A DNA stretch of 64,000 nt. Origin: Sphingobacterium multivorum. GTDB taxonomy: Bacteria; Bacteroidota; Bacteroidia; Sphingobacteriales; Sphingobacteriaceae. Numbering within the stretch: the stretch's first letter is position 1; every line of letters begins with the position of its first letter. The notes under the pieces were generated by a model. That model saw nothing but the letters and a program-made list of their open reading frames with translations, made no database searches and was not told where the DNA came from. Of the stretch, positions 8,692 to 16,970 are shown in pieces. Both the position numbers and the translations under genes were made by a program. The stretch is from the NCBI RefSeq assembly GCF_039511225.1, contig NZ_CP154261.1:5394001-5458000 (forward strand), given 5' to 3'.

Positions 8692-10362
8692 ATGAACAAA
8701 TACAGCCGTACATTTACACAAGACGAAACACAACCTGCTGCAAAAGCAATGCTTTATGGCATCGGTCTTACGGATGCCGACATGGACAAAGCACAGGTCG
8801 GTATTGCCAGCATGGGATATGATGGTAATACGTGTAATATGCACTTAAATGATTTGGCACAAATCGTCAAGAAGGGCGTTTGGAACAATGATTTAGTGGG
8901 GTTGACCTTTGGAACCATTGGCGTCAGTGACGGTATGAGCAATGGTACCGATGGAATGCGTTATTCGTTGGTAAGCCGTGATGTGATCGCTGATAGTATC
9001 GAAACGATCTGTGGCGGACAATATTATGATGGCTTGATCTCTATTCCCGGCTGTGATAAAAACATGCCTGGTGCGATTATGGCAATGGCACGTTTGGACC
9101 GCCCCTCTCTAATGGTATATGGCGGCACCATCGCTCCAGGCCACTATAAAGGGGAAGAATTAAACATTGTGTCTGCATTTGAAGCATTGGGACAACGCAT
9201 CTGTGGCAATCTTTCCGATGAAGACTATGAAGGCATTATCAAACATACCTGCCCTGGTGCTGGTGCTTGTGGCGGTATGTATACGGCAAATACCATGGCT
9301 TCTGCCATTGAAGCTTTGGGCATGAGCTTACCCTACTCTTCTTCCAACCCAGCGATCTCGGAAGAAAAGAAAAATGAATGTTTAGAAGCAGGAAAACACA
9401 TCCGCACGCTGCTTGAGAAAGATATCAAACCCTCTGATATCATGACGCGGAAAGCATTTGAAAACGCGCTACGTACCATTGTTATCTTGGGCGGTAGTAC
9501 CAATGCGGTACTTCACTTTATTGCAATAGGTAAAGCCGTAGGTGTCGACATCACGCAAGACGACTTCCAACGCATGAGCGATGAAACTCCTGTATTAGCT
9601 GACTTTAAACCGTCTGGAAAATACTTAATGCAGGATCTTCAGCAATACGGCGGAACTCCGGCTGTCATGAAATATCTTTTAAATGAAGGATTACTTCATG
9701 GTGACTGTATTACAGTAACTGGAAAGACCGTTGCTGAGAACTTGGCTGATGTGAAATCAATCATGGAATATGATCAACCGATTATCAAACCCTTGAGCGA
9801 TCCAATCAAAGCGACAGGACACTTACAGATTCTTTACGGGAACTTAGCAGAGAAAGGTTCTGTTGCCAAGATCTCCGGTAAAGAAGGTGAAAAATTCACT
9901 GGTCCTGCACGGGTATTTGATGGTGAACATGATTTGGTAGCTGGTATTGCTTCTGGGCGAATCAAACCAGGCGATGTGGTCGTGATCAAAAATGAAGGTC
10001 CTGTTGGCGCTCCAGGTATGCCTGAAATGCTTAAACCAACCTCCTTGATTATTGGTGCCGGCTTGGGTAAATCTGTTGCATTAATCACCGATGGCCGTTT
10101 CTCAGGAGGTACACATGGTTTTGTCGTTGGACATATCACACCAGAATCTTACAAAGGCGGATTGATCGGCCTGGTAAATGACGATGATATCATCGAGATC
10201 GATGCCGTCAACAACAGCATCAACGTACTTCTTTCGGATGAAGAGATTGCGCAACGTCGTGCAGCTTGGGTGCAACCAGCGTTAAAAGTTAACAAAGGAG
10301 TTTTATACAAATACGCTAAAACTGTTGCCGATGCCTCAGAAGGCTGTGTAACAGACTTATAG
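8692..10362 (+). CDS. ilvD: Dihydroxy-acid dehydratase
   Basis: Iron-sulfur enzyme (556 residues) that dehydrates 2,3-dihydroxy acids to the 2-oxo acids of valine and isoleucine. The three cluster cysteines are C48 (GNTCNM), C121 (GCDKNMPG, with K123) and C193 (GACGGMYTANT). The C-terminal family block GRFSGGTHGFVVGHITPE is present. The open frame starts at 8662 inside ilvE, but the ATG at 8692 (MNKYSRTFTQ) gives the usual N-terminus, so I chose it. The next gene is 128 bp away across a stem-loop. Confidence 0.96.
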   Translation: MNKYSRTFTQDETQPAAKAMLYGIGLTDADMDKAQVGIASMGYDGNTCNMHLNDLAQIVKKGVWNNDLVGLTFGTIGVSDGMSNGTDGMRYSLVSRDVIADSIETICGGQYYDGLISIPGCDKNMPGAIMAMARLDRPSLMVYGGTIAPGHYKGEELNIVSAFEALGQRICGNLSDEDYEGIIKHTCPGAGACGGMYTANTMASAIEALGMSLPYSSSNPAISEEKKNECLEAGKHIRTLLEKDIKPSDIMTRKAFENALRTIVILGGSTNAVLHFIAIGKAVGVDITQDDFQRMSDETPVLADFKPSGKYLMQDLQQYGGTPAVMKYLLNEGLLHGDCITVTGKTVAENLADVKSIMEYDQPIIKPLSDPIKATGHLQILYGNLAEKGSVAKISGKEGEKFTGPARVFDGEHDLVAGIASGRIKPGDVVVIKNEGPVGAPGMPEMLKPTSLIIGAGLGKSVALITDGRFSGGTHGFVVGHITPESYKGGLIGLVNDDDIIEIDAVNNSINVLLSDEEIAQRRAAWVQPALKVNKGVLYKYAKTVADASEGCVTDL

Positions 10363-10374
10363 AAAACCTAAAAA

Positions 10375-10432
10375 TGGAGACATTTTGCCTGTAAAGATCT
10401 CAACAAACGAAATCTCATCGCAAATGTCTCCA
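10375..10432 (+). other. Intercistronic stem-loop between ilvD and ilvB
   Basis: Left arm 10375-10388 (TGGAGACATTTTGC) pairs with 10420-10432, giving 13 bp with one bulged T and a 31-nt loop. No T tract follows, so it is not a normal terminator. It could be an mRNA processing or stability element. Part of its sequence recurs in the ilvC-leuC spacer. Confidence 0.55.
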
Positions 10433-10490
10433 AATCGAATAGTGAAATACGAAAAAGACTGAATAATCAACAACAAAAAAAATCAACGTA

Positions 10491-12233
10491 ATGAGTACAC
10501 TGGAAATAACAGAAAATAAGGCCGCTACAACGCAGCACACTCCGACACAAATTTCGGGATCGAAAGCTGTATTGGAGGCCTTATTGAGCGAAGGAGTTGA
10601 TACCGTATTTGGTTATCCTGGAGGGGCAATTATGCCAATCTATGATGCCCTTTATGATTATACGGATCGTCTGAAGCATATTTTAGTGCGCCATGAACAA
10701 GGTGGAATCCACGCGGCGCAAGGTTATGCAAGAACTTCAGGTCGTACTGGTGTCGTCTTTGCGACAAGTGGCCCTGGAGCAACAAATCTGGTTACTGGAC
10801 TGGCTGATGCCATGATTGACAGCAATCCTATTGTCTGTGTCACAGGCCAGGTATTTGCTTCACTATTGGGGACAGATGCATTTCAAGAAACAGATGTCAT
10901 CAATATCACTGCTCCGGTCACCAAATGGAACTACCAAGTCACTGACGCAACTGAAATTCCAGCTGCACTCGCGAAAGCATTTTATATTGCCAGCACAGGT
11001 CGTCCAGGACCAGTATTGATCGATATCACCAAAAATGCACAGCTACAATTGTTCGATTACTTCGGTTATGAAAAATGCAATCATGTACGCAGTTACAGAC
11101 CTGCACCACAAGTTCGCAAGGAATATGTTGAACAAGCAGCAGCCTTAATCAACAGCGCAAAAAAACCGTTTGTTCTTTTTGGGCAGGGCATCATTCTGGG
11201 AAAAGCAGAGGAAGAATTCAAAGCTTTTATCGAAAAAACTGGGATTCCTTCAGCAGCAACCGTAATGGGATTAAGTGCACTTCCAACGGATCATAAACTT
11301 CACGTCGGGATGTTAGGTATGCACGGTAACTATGCGCCAAATGTCATGACCAATGAATGTGACGTCCTAATTGCCATCGGTATGCGTTTCGATGACCGTG
11401 TAACAGGTCGTTTGGATAAATATGCCAAACAGGCAAAAGTAATCCATTTGGACATCGACCCGGCAGAGATTGACAAAAACGTACAGACAACCGTACCGGT
11501 ATGGGGCGACTGTAAGGAATCACTTCCTATGCTAACGGAATTGGTAAACGCCGCAGATCACTCCGCTTGGTTGGAACAATTCCGTGAACTTGAAAAAGAA
11601 GAAATCAAGGAAGTCATCCAAAACGAACTTCACCCACAAACCGATATTATGACCATGGGTGAGGTCATCCATGTGTTGAATGAATTGACAGGTGGTGATG
11701 CGATCATTACAACGGACGTAGGCCAACACCAAATGGTGACTTGTCGCTATGCTAAATTCAACAACAGCAAATCGAATGTAACCTCCGGGGGGTTAGGAAC
11801 GATGGGCTTTGGTCTTCCGGCAGCAATCGGTGCCTGGTATGGCGCGCCAGAGAAAACTGTCGTAGCAATCATCGGTGATGGTGGTATACAAATGACGATC
11901 CAGGAGCTGGGAACAATTATGCAATTTGGTGCAAAAGTCAAAATCATGATCCTCAACAATGAGTTTTTGGGCATGGTACGCCAGTGGCAGCAATTATTTC
12001 ATGACAAACGTTATTCATTCGTGAATATCACGAGTCCTGACTTCGTTGCTGTTGCGAAAGGCTATTACATCGATGGACAAAAGATTTCGGAACGTAAAGA
12101 CTTACGTAATGCACTGAAAACCATGATTGATCACGACGGAGCATATCTATTGGAAGTGATGGTAGGTAAGGAAAACAATGTATTTCCAATGGTTGCACAA
12201 GGAACATCGGTATCTGAGATACGTTTAAAGTAG
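10491..12233 (+). CDS. ilvB: Acetolactate synthase, large (catalytic) subunit
   Basis: Thiamine-diphosphate and FAD enzyme (580 residues) that condenses pyruvate with pyruvate or 2-oxobutyrate, the first common step to valine/leucine and isoleucine. The catalytic glutamate is E69 in RHEQGG. The TPP signature runs from GDGG (about 462) to LNNEFLG (about 489). The FAD region includes GMLGMHG and RFDDRVTG. MVRQWQQLF follows the TPP site, as in biosynthetic AHAS. The regulatory subunit ilvN follows after 8 bp, which marks this as the biosynthetic, feedback-controlled enzyme. Confidence 0.96.
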   Translation: MSTLEITENKAATTQHTPTQISGSKAVLEALLSEGVDTVFGYPGGAIMPIYDALYDYTDRLKHILVRHEQGGIHAAQGYARTSGRTGVVFATSGPGATNLVTGLADAMIDSNPIVCVTGQVFASLLGTDAFQETDVINITAPVTKWNYQVTDATEIPAALAKAFYIASTGRPGPVLIDITKNAQLQLFDYFGYEKCNHVRSYRPAPQVRKEYVEQAAALINSAKKPFVLFGQGIILGKAEEEFKAFIEKTGIPSAATVMGLSALPTDHKLHVGMLGMHGNYAPNVMTNECDVLIAIGMRFDDRVTGRLDKYAKQAKVIHLDIDPAEIDKNVQTTVPVWGDCKESLPMLTELVNAADHSAWLEQFRELEKEEIKEVIQNELHPQTDIMTMGEVIHVLNELTGGDAIITTDVGQHQMVTCRYAKFNNSKSNVTSGGLGTMGFGLPAAIGAWYGAPEKTVVAIIGDGGIQMTIQELGTIMQFGAKVKIMILNNEFLGMVRQWQQLFHDKRYSFVNITSPDFVAVAKGYYIDGQKISERKDLRNALKTMIDHDGAYLLEVMVGKENNVFPMVAQGTSVSEIRLK

Positions 12234-12241
12234 AATTTGAC

Positions 12242-12832
12242 ATGGAAAAACAAGAATATACCATCACCCTATATACAGAGAATTCAATCGGTCTTATCGG
12301 TCGGATCTCAACAATCTTTTCAAGAAGAAAAATCAATATTGAAAGCTTGAATACTTCCCCTTCTGAAGTAGAAGGAATACATCGTTTTACCATCGTAATC
12401 ACGGAGGCTGAAGATGTTCTGCGTAAACTTTGTCGTCAACTGGAAAAACAGATTGATATCCTCAAGGCCTATTATAACACCAATGATGAAGTGATCTGGC
12501 AAGAACAGGCGCTGTATAAAGTACCGGCGGATGTTGTCAATGAAAAAGTATATGTAGAACGTTTGTTGCGTCAATACGGTGCCAATGTGGTTGTGATCCG
12601 CAACGACTACATCGTCTTTGAAACCGCCGGTCACCGTGAGGAGATCGATAAATTGACAGAAGAATTGACCAAATATGGTTTGATCGAATTCGTCCGTGGC
12701 GCACGTATCGCTATCATTAAAGACAGTGCGGGTTTCCACTCTAAGTTGGTTCAGTTTGAAGCCAAGGAACCATCGATGGAAATTGTGGAGAACGAATATC
12801 TCGATAAAAGAGATGATGTATTTACGATGTAA
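12242..12832 (+). CDS. ilvN: Acetolactate synthase, small (regulatory) subunit
   Basis: 196 residues. The N-terminal ACT domain (about 4-80: YTITLYTENSIGLIGRISTI, then INIESLNTSPSEVEG) binds valine and controls the large subunit. The C-terminal half (about 90-170) is the second AHAS small-subunit domain that activates IlvB. Its length fits the IlvH/IlvN long type. It sits 8 bp after ilvB and 14 bp before the DinB-like gene. Confidence 0.95.
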   Translation: MEKQEYTITLYTENSIGLIGRISTIFSRRKINIESLNTSPSEVEGIHRFTIVITEAEDVLRKLCRQLEKQIDILKAYYNTNDEVIWQEQALYKVPADVVNEKVYVERLLRQYGANVVVIRNDYIVFETAGHREEIDKLTEELTKYGLIEFVRGARIAIIKDSAGFHSKLVQFEAKEPSMEIVENEYLDKRDDVFTM

Positions 12833-12846
12833 TCTTTAATGGTATT

Positions 12847-13311
12847 ATGCAAGAGACATTTAAATTTATCTTAAAGTCACGTCAAAAATTCATTGAATTA
12901 CTTGACGGTCTTTCGCTTGAACAGCTTAACAAAATTCCCTCGGGATTTAACAACAATATCATCTGGAATTTTGCCCACATTGTCGTCAGTACACAGACCT
13001 TAGTCTATGTCCGTACAGGTATTAAAACCGATACGACTTGGGTAAAATATAACGAAGATTATAAAAAAGACACTAAGCCAACCCGCTTTGTCGAACAAGC
13101 CGAGGTTGACGAATTGAAAGAAATCGCAATCCACAGTATTGAGCAAATTGCTGCAGACTATGAAAACGGTGTTTTCGGAGAAATCACCTCCTTCTCAACA
13201 GCAACCTATGGCTATCCAATGGATACCATTGAAGAAGTTATTGCCCTGACATCAGGTCACGATAACGTTCATTTCGGTTACGCCATGGCGCAACGCAGAT
13301 TAGTACAATAA
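12847..13311 (+). CDS. DinB-like four-helix metal-binding protein inside the ilv operon
   Basis: 154 residues, predicted all-helical. It carries the DinB/YfiT-type metal triad: H44 (NFAH) in helix 2, and H138 and H142 (SGHDNVHFG) in the last helix. The family includes DNA-damage-induced proteins and thiol-dependent S-transferases (bacillithiol or mycothiol type); most members are uncharacterized. It is held tightly between ilvN (14 bp) and ilvC (44 bp), so it is made with the valine pathway enzymes. The DinB_2-type fold is likely; a role in protecting or serving the pathway is only inference. Confidence 0.85.
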   Translation: MQETFKFILKSRQKFIELLDGLSLEQLNKIPSGFNNNIIWNFAHIVVSTQTLVYVRTGIKTDTTWVKYNEDYKKDTKPTRFVEQAEVDELKEIAIHSIEQIAADYENGVFGEITSFSTATYGYPMDTIEEVIALTSGHDNVHFGYAMAQRRLVQ

Positions 13312-13355
13312 TTAAAATAAATAATCAACAACCATAACAGAAAGAAAGTAAAACA

Positions 13356-14837
13356 ATGGCAAATTATTTCAACACCTTACCGCTTAGAGAGCAGTTAGAA
13401 CAATTGAGTCACGCTGAATTCATGGATAACACTGAATTCACGGACGGTGTAAACGCTTTAAAAGGTAAAAAAATCGTAATCGTAGGATGTGGTGCACAAG
13501 GCTTGAACCAAGGTTTAAACCTAAGAGATAGCGGACTGGACGTTTCTTATGCTTTGCGTAAAGAAGCTATTGAACAAAAAAGAGATTCTTGGAAAAATGC
13601 TACGGACAACAACTTTAACGTAGGCACTTATGAAGAATTGATCCCATCTGCGGATTTAGTTATCAACTTGACGCCAGATAAACAACATACGTCAGTAATC
13701 AACGCTGTCATGCCGTTGATGAAAGAAGGCGCTACATTGTCGTATTCACACGGTTTTAATATCGTTGAAGAAGGAATGCAGATCCGTAAAGATATTACTG
13801 TCATCATGGTTGCTCCAAAATGTCCGGGTTCTGAGGTTCGTGCAGAATACCTACGTGGTTTTGGTGTTCCTACCTTGATCGCTGTACACCCGGAAAATGA
13901 TCCACAAGGAAAAGGCTGGGCTGAAGCAAAAGCATACTGTGTAGGAACAGGTGGACACAAAGCCGGTGTATTGAAATCTTCATTTGTAGCCGAGGTAAAA
14001 TCAGATTTGATGGGTGAGCAAACGATTCTTTGTGGATTGTTGCAAACAGGTTCAATATTATCCTTCGACAAAATGATCGAGAAAGGCATCGAAGCTGGTT
14101 ATGCGTCCAAATTGGTACAATATGGCGTGGAAGTAATTACAGAAGCCTTGAAACACGGTGGTGTGAGCGGAATGATGGACCGTTTGAGCAATCCAGCAAA
14201 AGTAAAAGCGTTTGAGATCTCTGAAGAATTGAAGGATATTATGCGTCCATTATTCCAAAAACATCAAGATGATATCATGTCAGGTCACTTTAGCAAAACC
14301 ATGATGGAAGATTGGGCAAATGGTGATGCGAATCTGTTGAAATGGAGAGCTGAAACTGGTGAAACTGCATTTGAGAAAACACCGGCTGGGGATGTTAAAA
14401 TCAACGAACAAGAATACTTCGACAACTATACACTGATGGTTGCTTTCATCCGTGCAGGTGTTGAATTGGCATTCGAAACAATGGTTGAAGCAGGTATCAA
14501 GCCAGAATCAGCATATTATGAATCATTGCACGAAACACCGTTGATCGCTAACACAATCGCTCGCAAGAAATTGTTCGAAATGAACCGTGTTATCTCTGAT
14601 ACAGCAGAATATGGTTGTTACCTATTCGACCAAGCTTGCAAACCTTTGTTGGCCGACTTCATGAAAACTGTCGATACTGACCTCGTCGGTAAAAACTTCA
14701 ACGAGGGTAGAGACGCTGCAGTTGATAACGCACAATTGGTTGCCATCAATGAAATTCTGCGCGATCACCCTGTAGAAATCGTTGGTCGCAAATTGCGTAA
14801 GGCGATGACTGCAATGAAAGCAATCAAAACTGTTTAG
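13356..14837 (+). CDS. ilvC: Ketol-acid reductoisomerase, class II
   Basis: NADPH enzyme that isomerizes and reduces acetolactate and acetohydroxybutyrate. At 493 residues it is the long, E. coli-like class II form with a duplicated C-terminal knotted domain. The Rossmann loop is VGCGAQGLNQG (43-53). Conserved segments include MVAPKCPGSEVRAEYLRGFG and SDLMGEQTILCG, the latter carrying the metal-binding acids. A second copy of the helical domain follows (FIRAGVELAFETMVEAGIKP). Downstream, a stem-loop separates it from leuC. Confidence 0.96.
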   Translation: MANYFNTLPLREQLEQLSHAEFMDNTEFTDGVNALKGKKIVIVGCGAQGLNQGLNLRDSGLDVSYALRKEAIEQKRDSWKNATDNNFNVGTYEELIPSADLVINLTPDKQHTSVINAVMPLMKEGATLSYSHGFNIVEEGMQIRKDITVIMVAPKCPGSEVRAEYLRGFGVPTLIAVHPENDPQGKGWAEAKAYCVGTGGHKAGVLKSSFVAEVKSDLMGEQTILCGLLQTGSILSFDKMIEKGIEAGYASKLVQYGVEVITEALKHGGVSGMMDRLSNPAKVKAFEISEELKDIMRPLFQKHQDDIMSGHFSKTMMEDWANGDANLLKWRAETGETAFEKTPAGDVKINEQEYFDNYTLMVAFIRAGVELAFETMVEAGIKPESAYYESLHETPLIANTIARKKLFEMNRVISDTAEYGCYLFDQACKPLLADFMKTVDTDLVGKNFNEGRDAAVDNAQLVAINEILRDHPVEIVGRKLRKAMTAMKAIKTV

Positions 14838-14900
14838 AAGTCCATACGAAATTATACATGCTCCAAAAATCATGAATATTTCGTAATTTAGTATATCGAA

Positions 14901-14939
14901 ATCAAGGTGATATTGAGACATTTGCAATATCACCTTGGT
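14901..14939 (+). other. Intercistronic stem-loop between ilvC and leuC
   Basis: Arms 14903-14915 (CAAGGTGATATTG) and 14925-14937 are perfect complements around a 9-nt loop; one G-U and one A-T pair extend the stem to 14901-14939. No T run follows, so it is unlikely to terminate fully. The loop region contains GAGACATTTGC (14915-14925), a word also found in the ilvD-ilvB stem-loop. Confidence 0.6.
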
Positions 14940-14971
14940 TCATATAAAAATAACATAAGAGAGATTAAAAA

Positions 14972-16369
14972 ATGTCAAAAACATTAGTAGAAAAGATTTG
15001 GGATGCGCACGTCGTCAAGCGTGAAGAAGGGTTTCCTGATATTATATATATCGACACCCACTTGATTCATGAAGTTACTTCACCTCAAGCTTTCGATGGC
15101 TTGCGTAAAAGAGGAATCCCAGTTTTTCGTCCAAAGCAAACGGTAGCTACTGCCGACCACAACGTACCGACACTCAATCAACATTTACCGATCAAAGAAG
15201 AGCTATCCCGTTATCAAGTTGATATGCTCACCAAAAATTGCGCTGAATTTGGCATTGAATTATATGGTTTGGGGCATCCATACCAAGGGATTGTACACGT
15301 TATTGGTCCGGAGCTGGGTATCACCCTACCAGGTAAAACGATGGTCTGCGGCGATAGTCATACCTCAACACATGGTGCTTTTGGAGCTATTGCTTTTGGT
15401 ATTGGAACCTCTCAGGTTGAACAGGTCTTCGCAACACAATGTTTGTTGCAGTCGAAGCCAAAAACAATGAAAATTGAAGTCAACGGTACCCTTCAAAAAG
15501 GTGTTGGAGCAAAAGATATCATCCTATATATCATCTCTAAAATCTCTGCTGCGGGCGGTACAGGTTACTTTATTGAATATGCTGGTTCAGCAATCCGTTC
15601 ATTAAGCATGGAAGCACGTATGACCATTTGTAACATGAGTATCGAAATGGGTGCACGTGGAGGCTTAATCGCTCCGGATCAGATCACTTTCGACTATGTA
15701 GAAGGCCGTGAATTCGCACCGAAAGGTGAGGAATGGGATCAAGCCTTAGCATACTGGAAAACATTGTATTCTGACGAAGATGCCATCTTTGATAAAGTGT
15801 TGACTTTCGATGCCGCAGATATTGCACCAATGATTACCTACGGTACTAATCCGGGTATGGGTATGGGTATCGCGGAACATATTCCAGCCACTAGTGCACA
15901 ACCGGAATCAGAAAGACCATCATACCAAAAAGCATTGGATTACATGGGCTTTAAAGATGACTCAACAGTACTAGGCAATCGTGTTGATTATGTGTTCATC
16001 GGAAGTTGTACCAATTCCCGTATTGAAGATTTACGTGAAGTAGCTTCATTTGTTAAAGGCAAGCAAAAAGCACAAGACGTTGAAGTATGGATTGTACCGG
16101 GCTCAAAACAAGTAGAAAAACAGGCTAAAGAAGAAGGCTTGGATAAAATATTTGAAGCAGCAGGATTCCAGCTGCGTGAACCAGGATGTTCGGCATGTTT
16201 AGGTATGAACGAAGATAAAATCCCTGCTGGTAAATATTGTGTATCGACTTCAAATAGAAATTTCGAAGGACGTCAGGGACCGAATGCCCGCACCATGCTG
16301 GTATCACCTTTGACAGCAGCAGCTGCGGCAGTAACAGGTAAAGTAACAGATGTAAGAGAGTTGATCTAA
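14972..16369 (+). CDS. leuC: 3-isopropylmalate dehydratase, large subunit
   Basis: Aconitase-family [4Fe-4S] enzyme subunit (465 residues) that isomerizes 2- to 3-isopropylmalate in leucine synthesis. The cluster cysteines are C346 (IGSCTNSR), C406 and C409 (GCSACLG), matching E. coli LeuC C347/C407/C410. VCGDSHTSTHGAFGA and the late NRNFEGRQGP are standard family blocks. The small subunit leuD follows after 10 bp. Confidence 0.97.
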   Translation: MSKTLVEKIWDAHVVKREEGFPDIIYIDTHLIHEVTSPQAFDGLRKRGIPVFRPKQTVATADHNVPTLNQHLPIKEELSRYQVDMLTKNCAEFGIELYGLGHPYQGIVHVIGPELGITLPGKTMVCGDSHTSTHGAFGAIAFGIGTSQVEQVFATQCLLQSKPKTMKIEVNGTLQKGVGAKDIILYIISKISAAGGTGYFIEYAGSAIRSLSMEARMTICNMSIEMGARGGLIAPDQITFDYVEGREFAPKGEEWDQALAYWKTLYSDEDAIFDKVLTFDAADIAPMITYGTNPGMGMGIAEHIPATSAQPESERPSYQKALDYMGFKDDSTVLGNRVDYVFIGSCTNSRIEDLREVASFVKGKQKAQDVEVWIVPGSKQVEKQAKEEGLDKIFEAAGFQLREPGCSACLGMNEDKIPAGKYCVSTSNRNFEGRQGPNARTMLVSPLTAAAAAVTGKVTDVRELI

Positions 16370-16379
16370 GCAGAAAAAA

Positions 16380-16970
16380 ATGAAAAAATTTGAAACTTTA
16401 ACGTCCCAGGTAGTCCCGCTACCTATCGAAAATATTGATACCGATCAAATTATTCCCGCACGCTTTCTAAAAGCGACCACGCGTGAAGGTTTTGGTGATA
16501 ATCTATTCCGCGACTGGCGTTTTGACACAAACAATCAGCCCAAAACTGACTTTGTATTGAACAACCCGACCTATACAGGGAAAATATTGGTTGCCGGTAA
16601 AAACTTTGGCTGTGGCTCAAGCCGCGAGCATGCCGCATGGGCTATTCAAGACTATGGCTTTGATGTGGTCATCAGCTCATTCTTTGCCGATATATTCAAA
16701 GGAAATGCTCTCAACAATGGTGTATTACCGATTCAGGTACCCGAAGAGTTTTTGGCAAAAATTTTCGAATTGGTGCACCAAAATCCGACAACGACGATTA
16801 TCGTTGATCTTGAAAAACAAACAGTCATGTTGACAGAGACGGGCGATCAATTTGAGTTTGAAATCAATCCATACAAAAAATCATGTTTGATCAATGGTTA
16901 TGATGACATTGATTTTATCCTTAACCAAAAAGATTCAATTGAAGCATTTGAAGCAAACAGACAATGGTAG
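16380..16970 (+). CDS. leuD: 3-isopropylmalate dehydratase, small subunit
   Basis: 196-residue swivel-domain partner of LeuC. Signature segments are ENIDTDQIIPARFLK near the start and NFGCGSSREHAAWA in the middle, whose serine/arginine residues bind substrate. Its TAG stop overlaps the ATG of the next gene (7-bp overlap at 16964-16970), so translation of the ABC ATPase is probably coupled to LeuD. Confidence 0.96.
   Translation: MKKFETLTSQVVPLPIENIDTDQIIPARFLKATTREGFGDNLFRDWRFDTNNQPKTDFVLNNPTYTGKILVAGKNFGCGSSREHAAWAIQDYGFDVVISSFFADIFKGNALNNGVLPIQVPEEFLAKIFELVHQNPTTTIIVDLEKQTVMLTETGDQFEFEINPYKKSCLINGYDDIDFILNQKDSIEAFEANRQW

Noticed and set aside
12320..12739. 139-codon frame on the minus strand inside ilvN
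   Set aside because: Mirror frame of a conserved gene with no recognisable domain; the plus strand is clearly ilvN.
13628..14089. 153-codon minus-strand frame inside ilvC
   Set aside because: Shadow of the ilvC coding sequence; no initiation context or family similarity.
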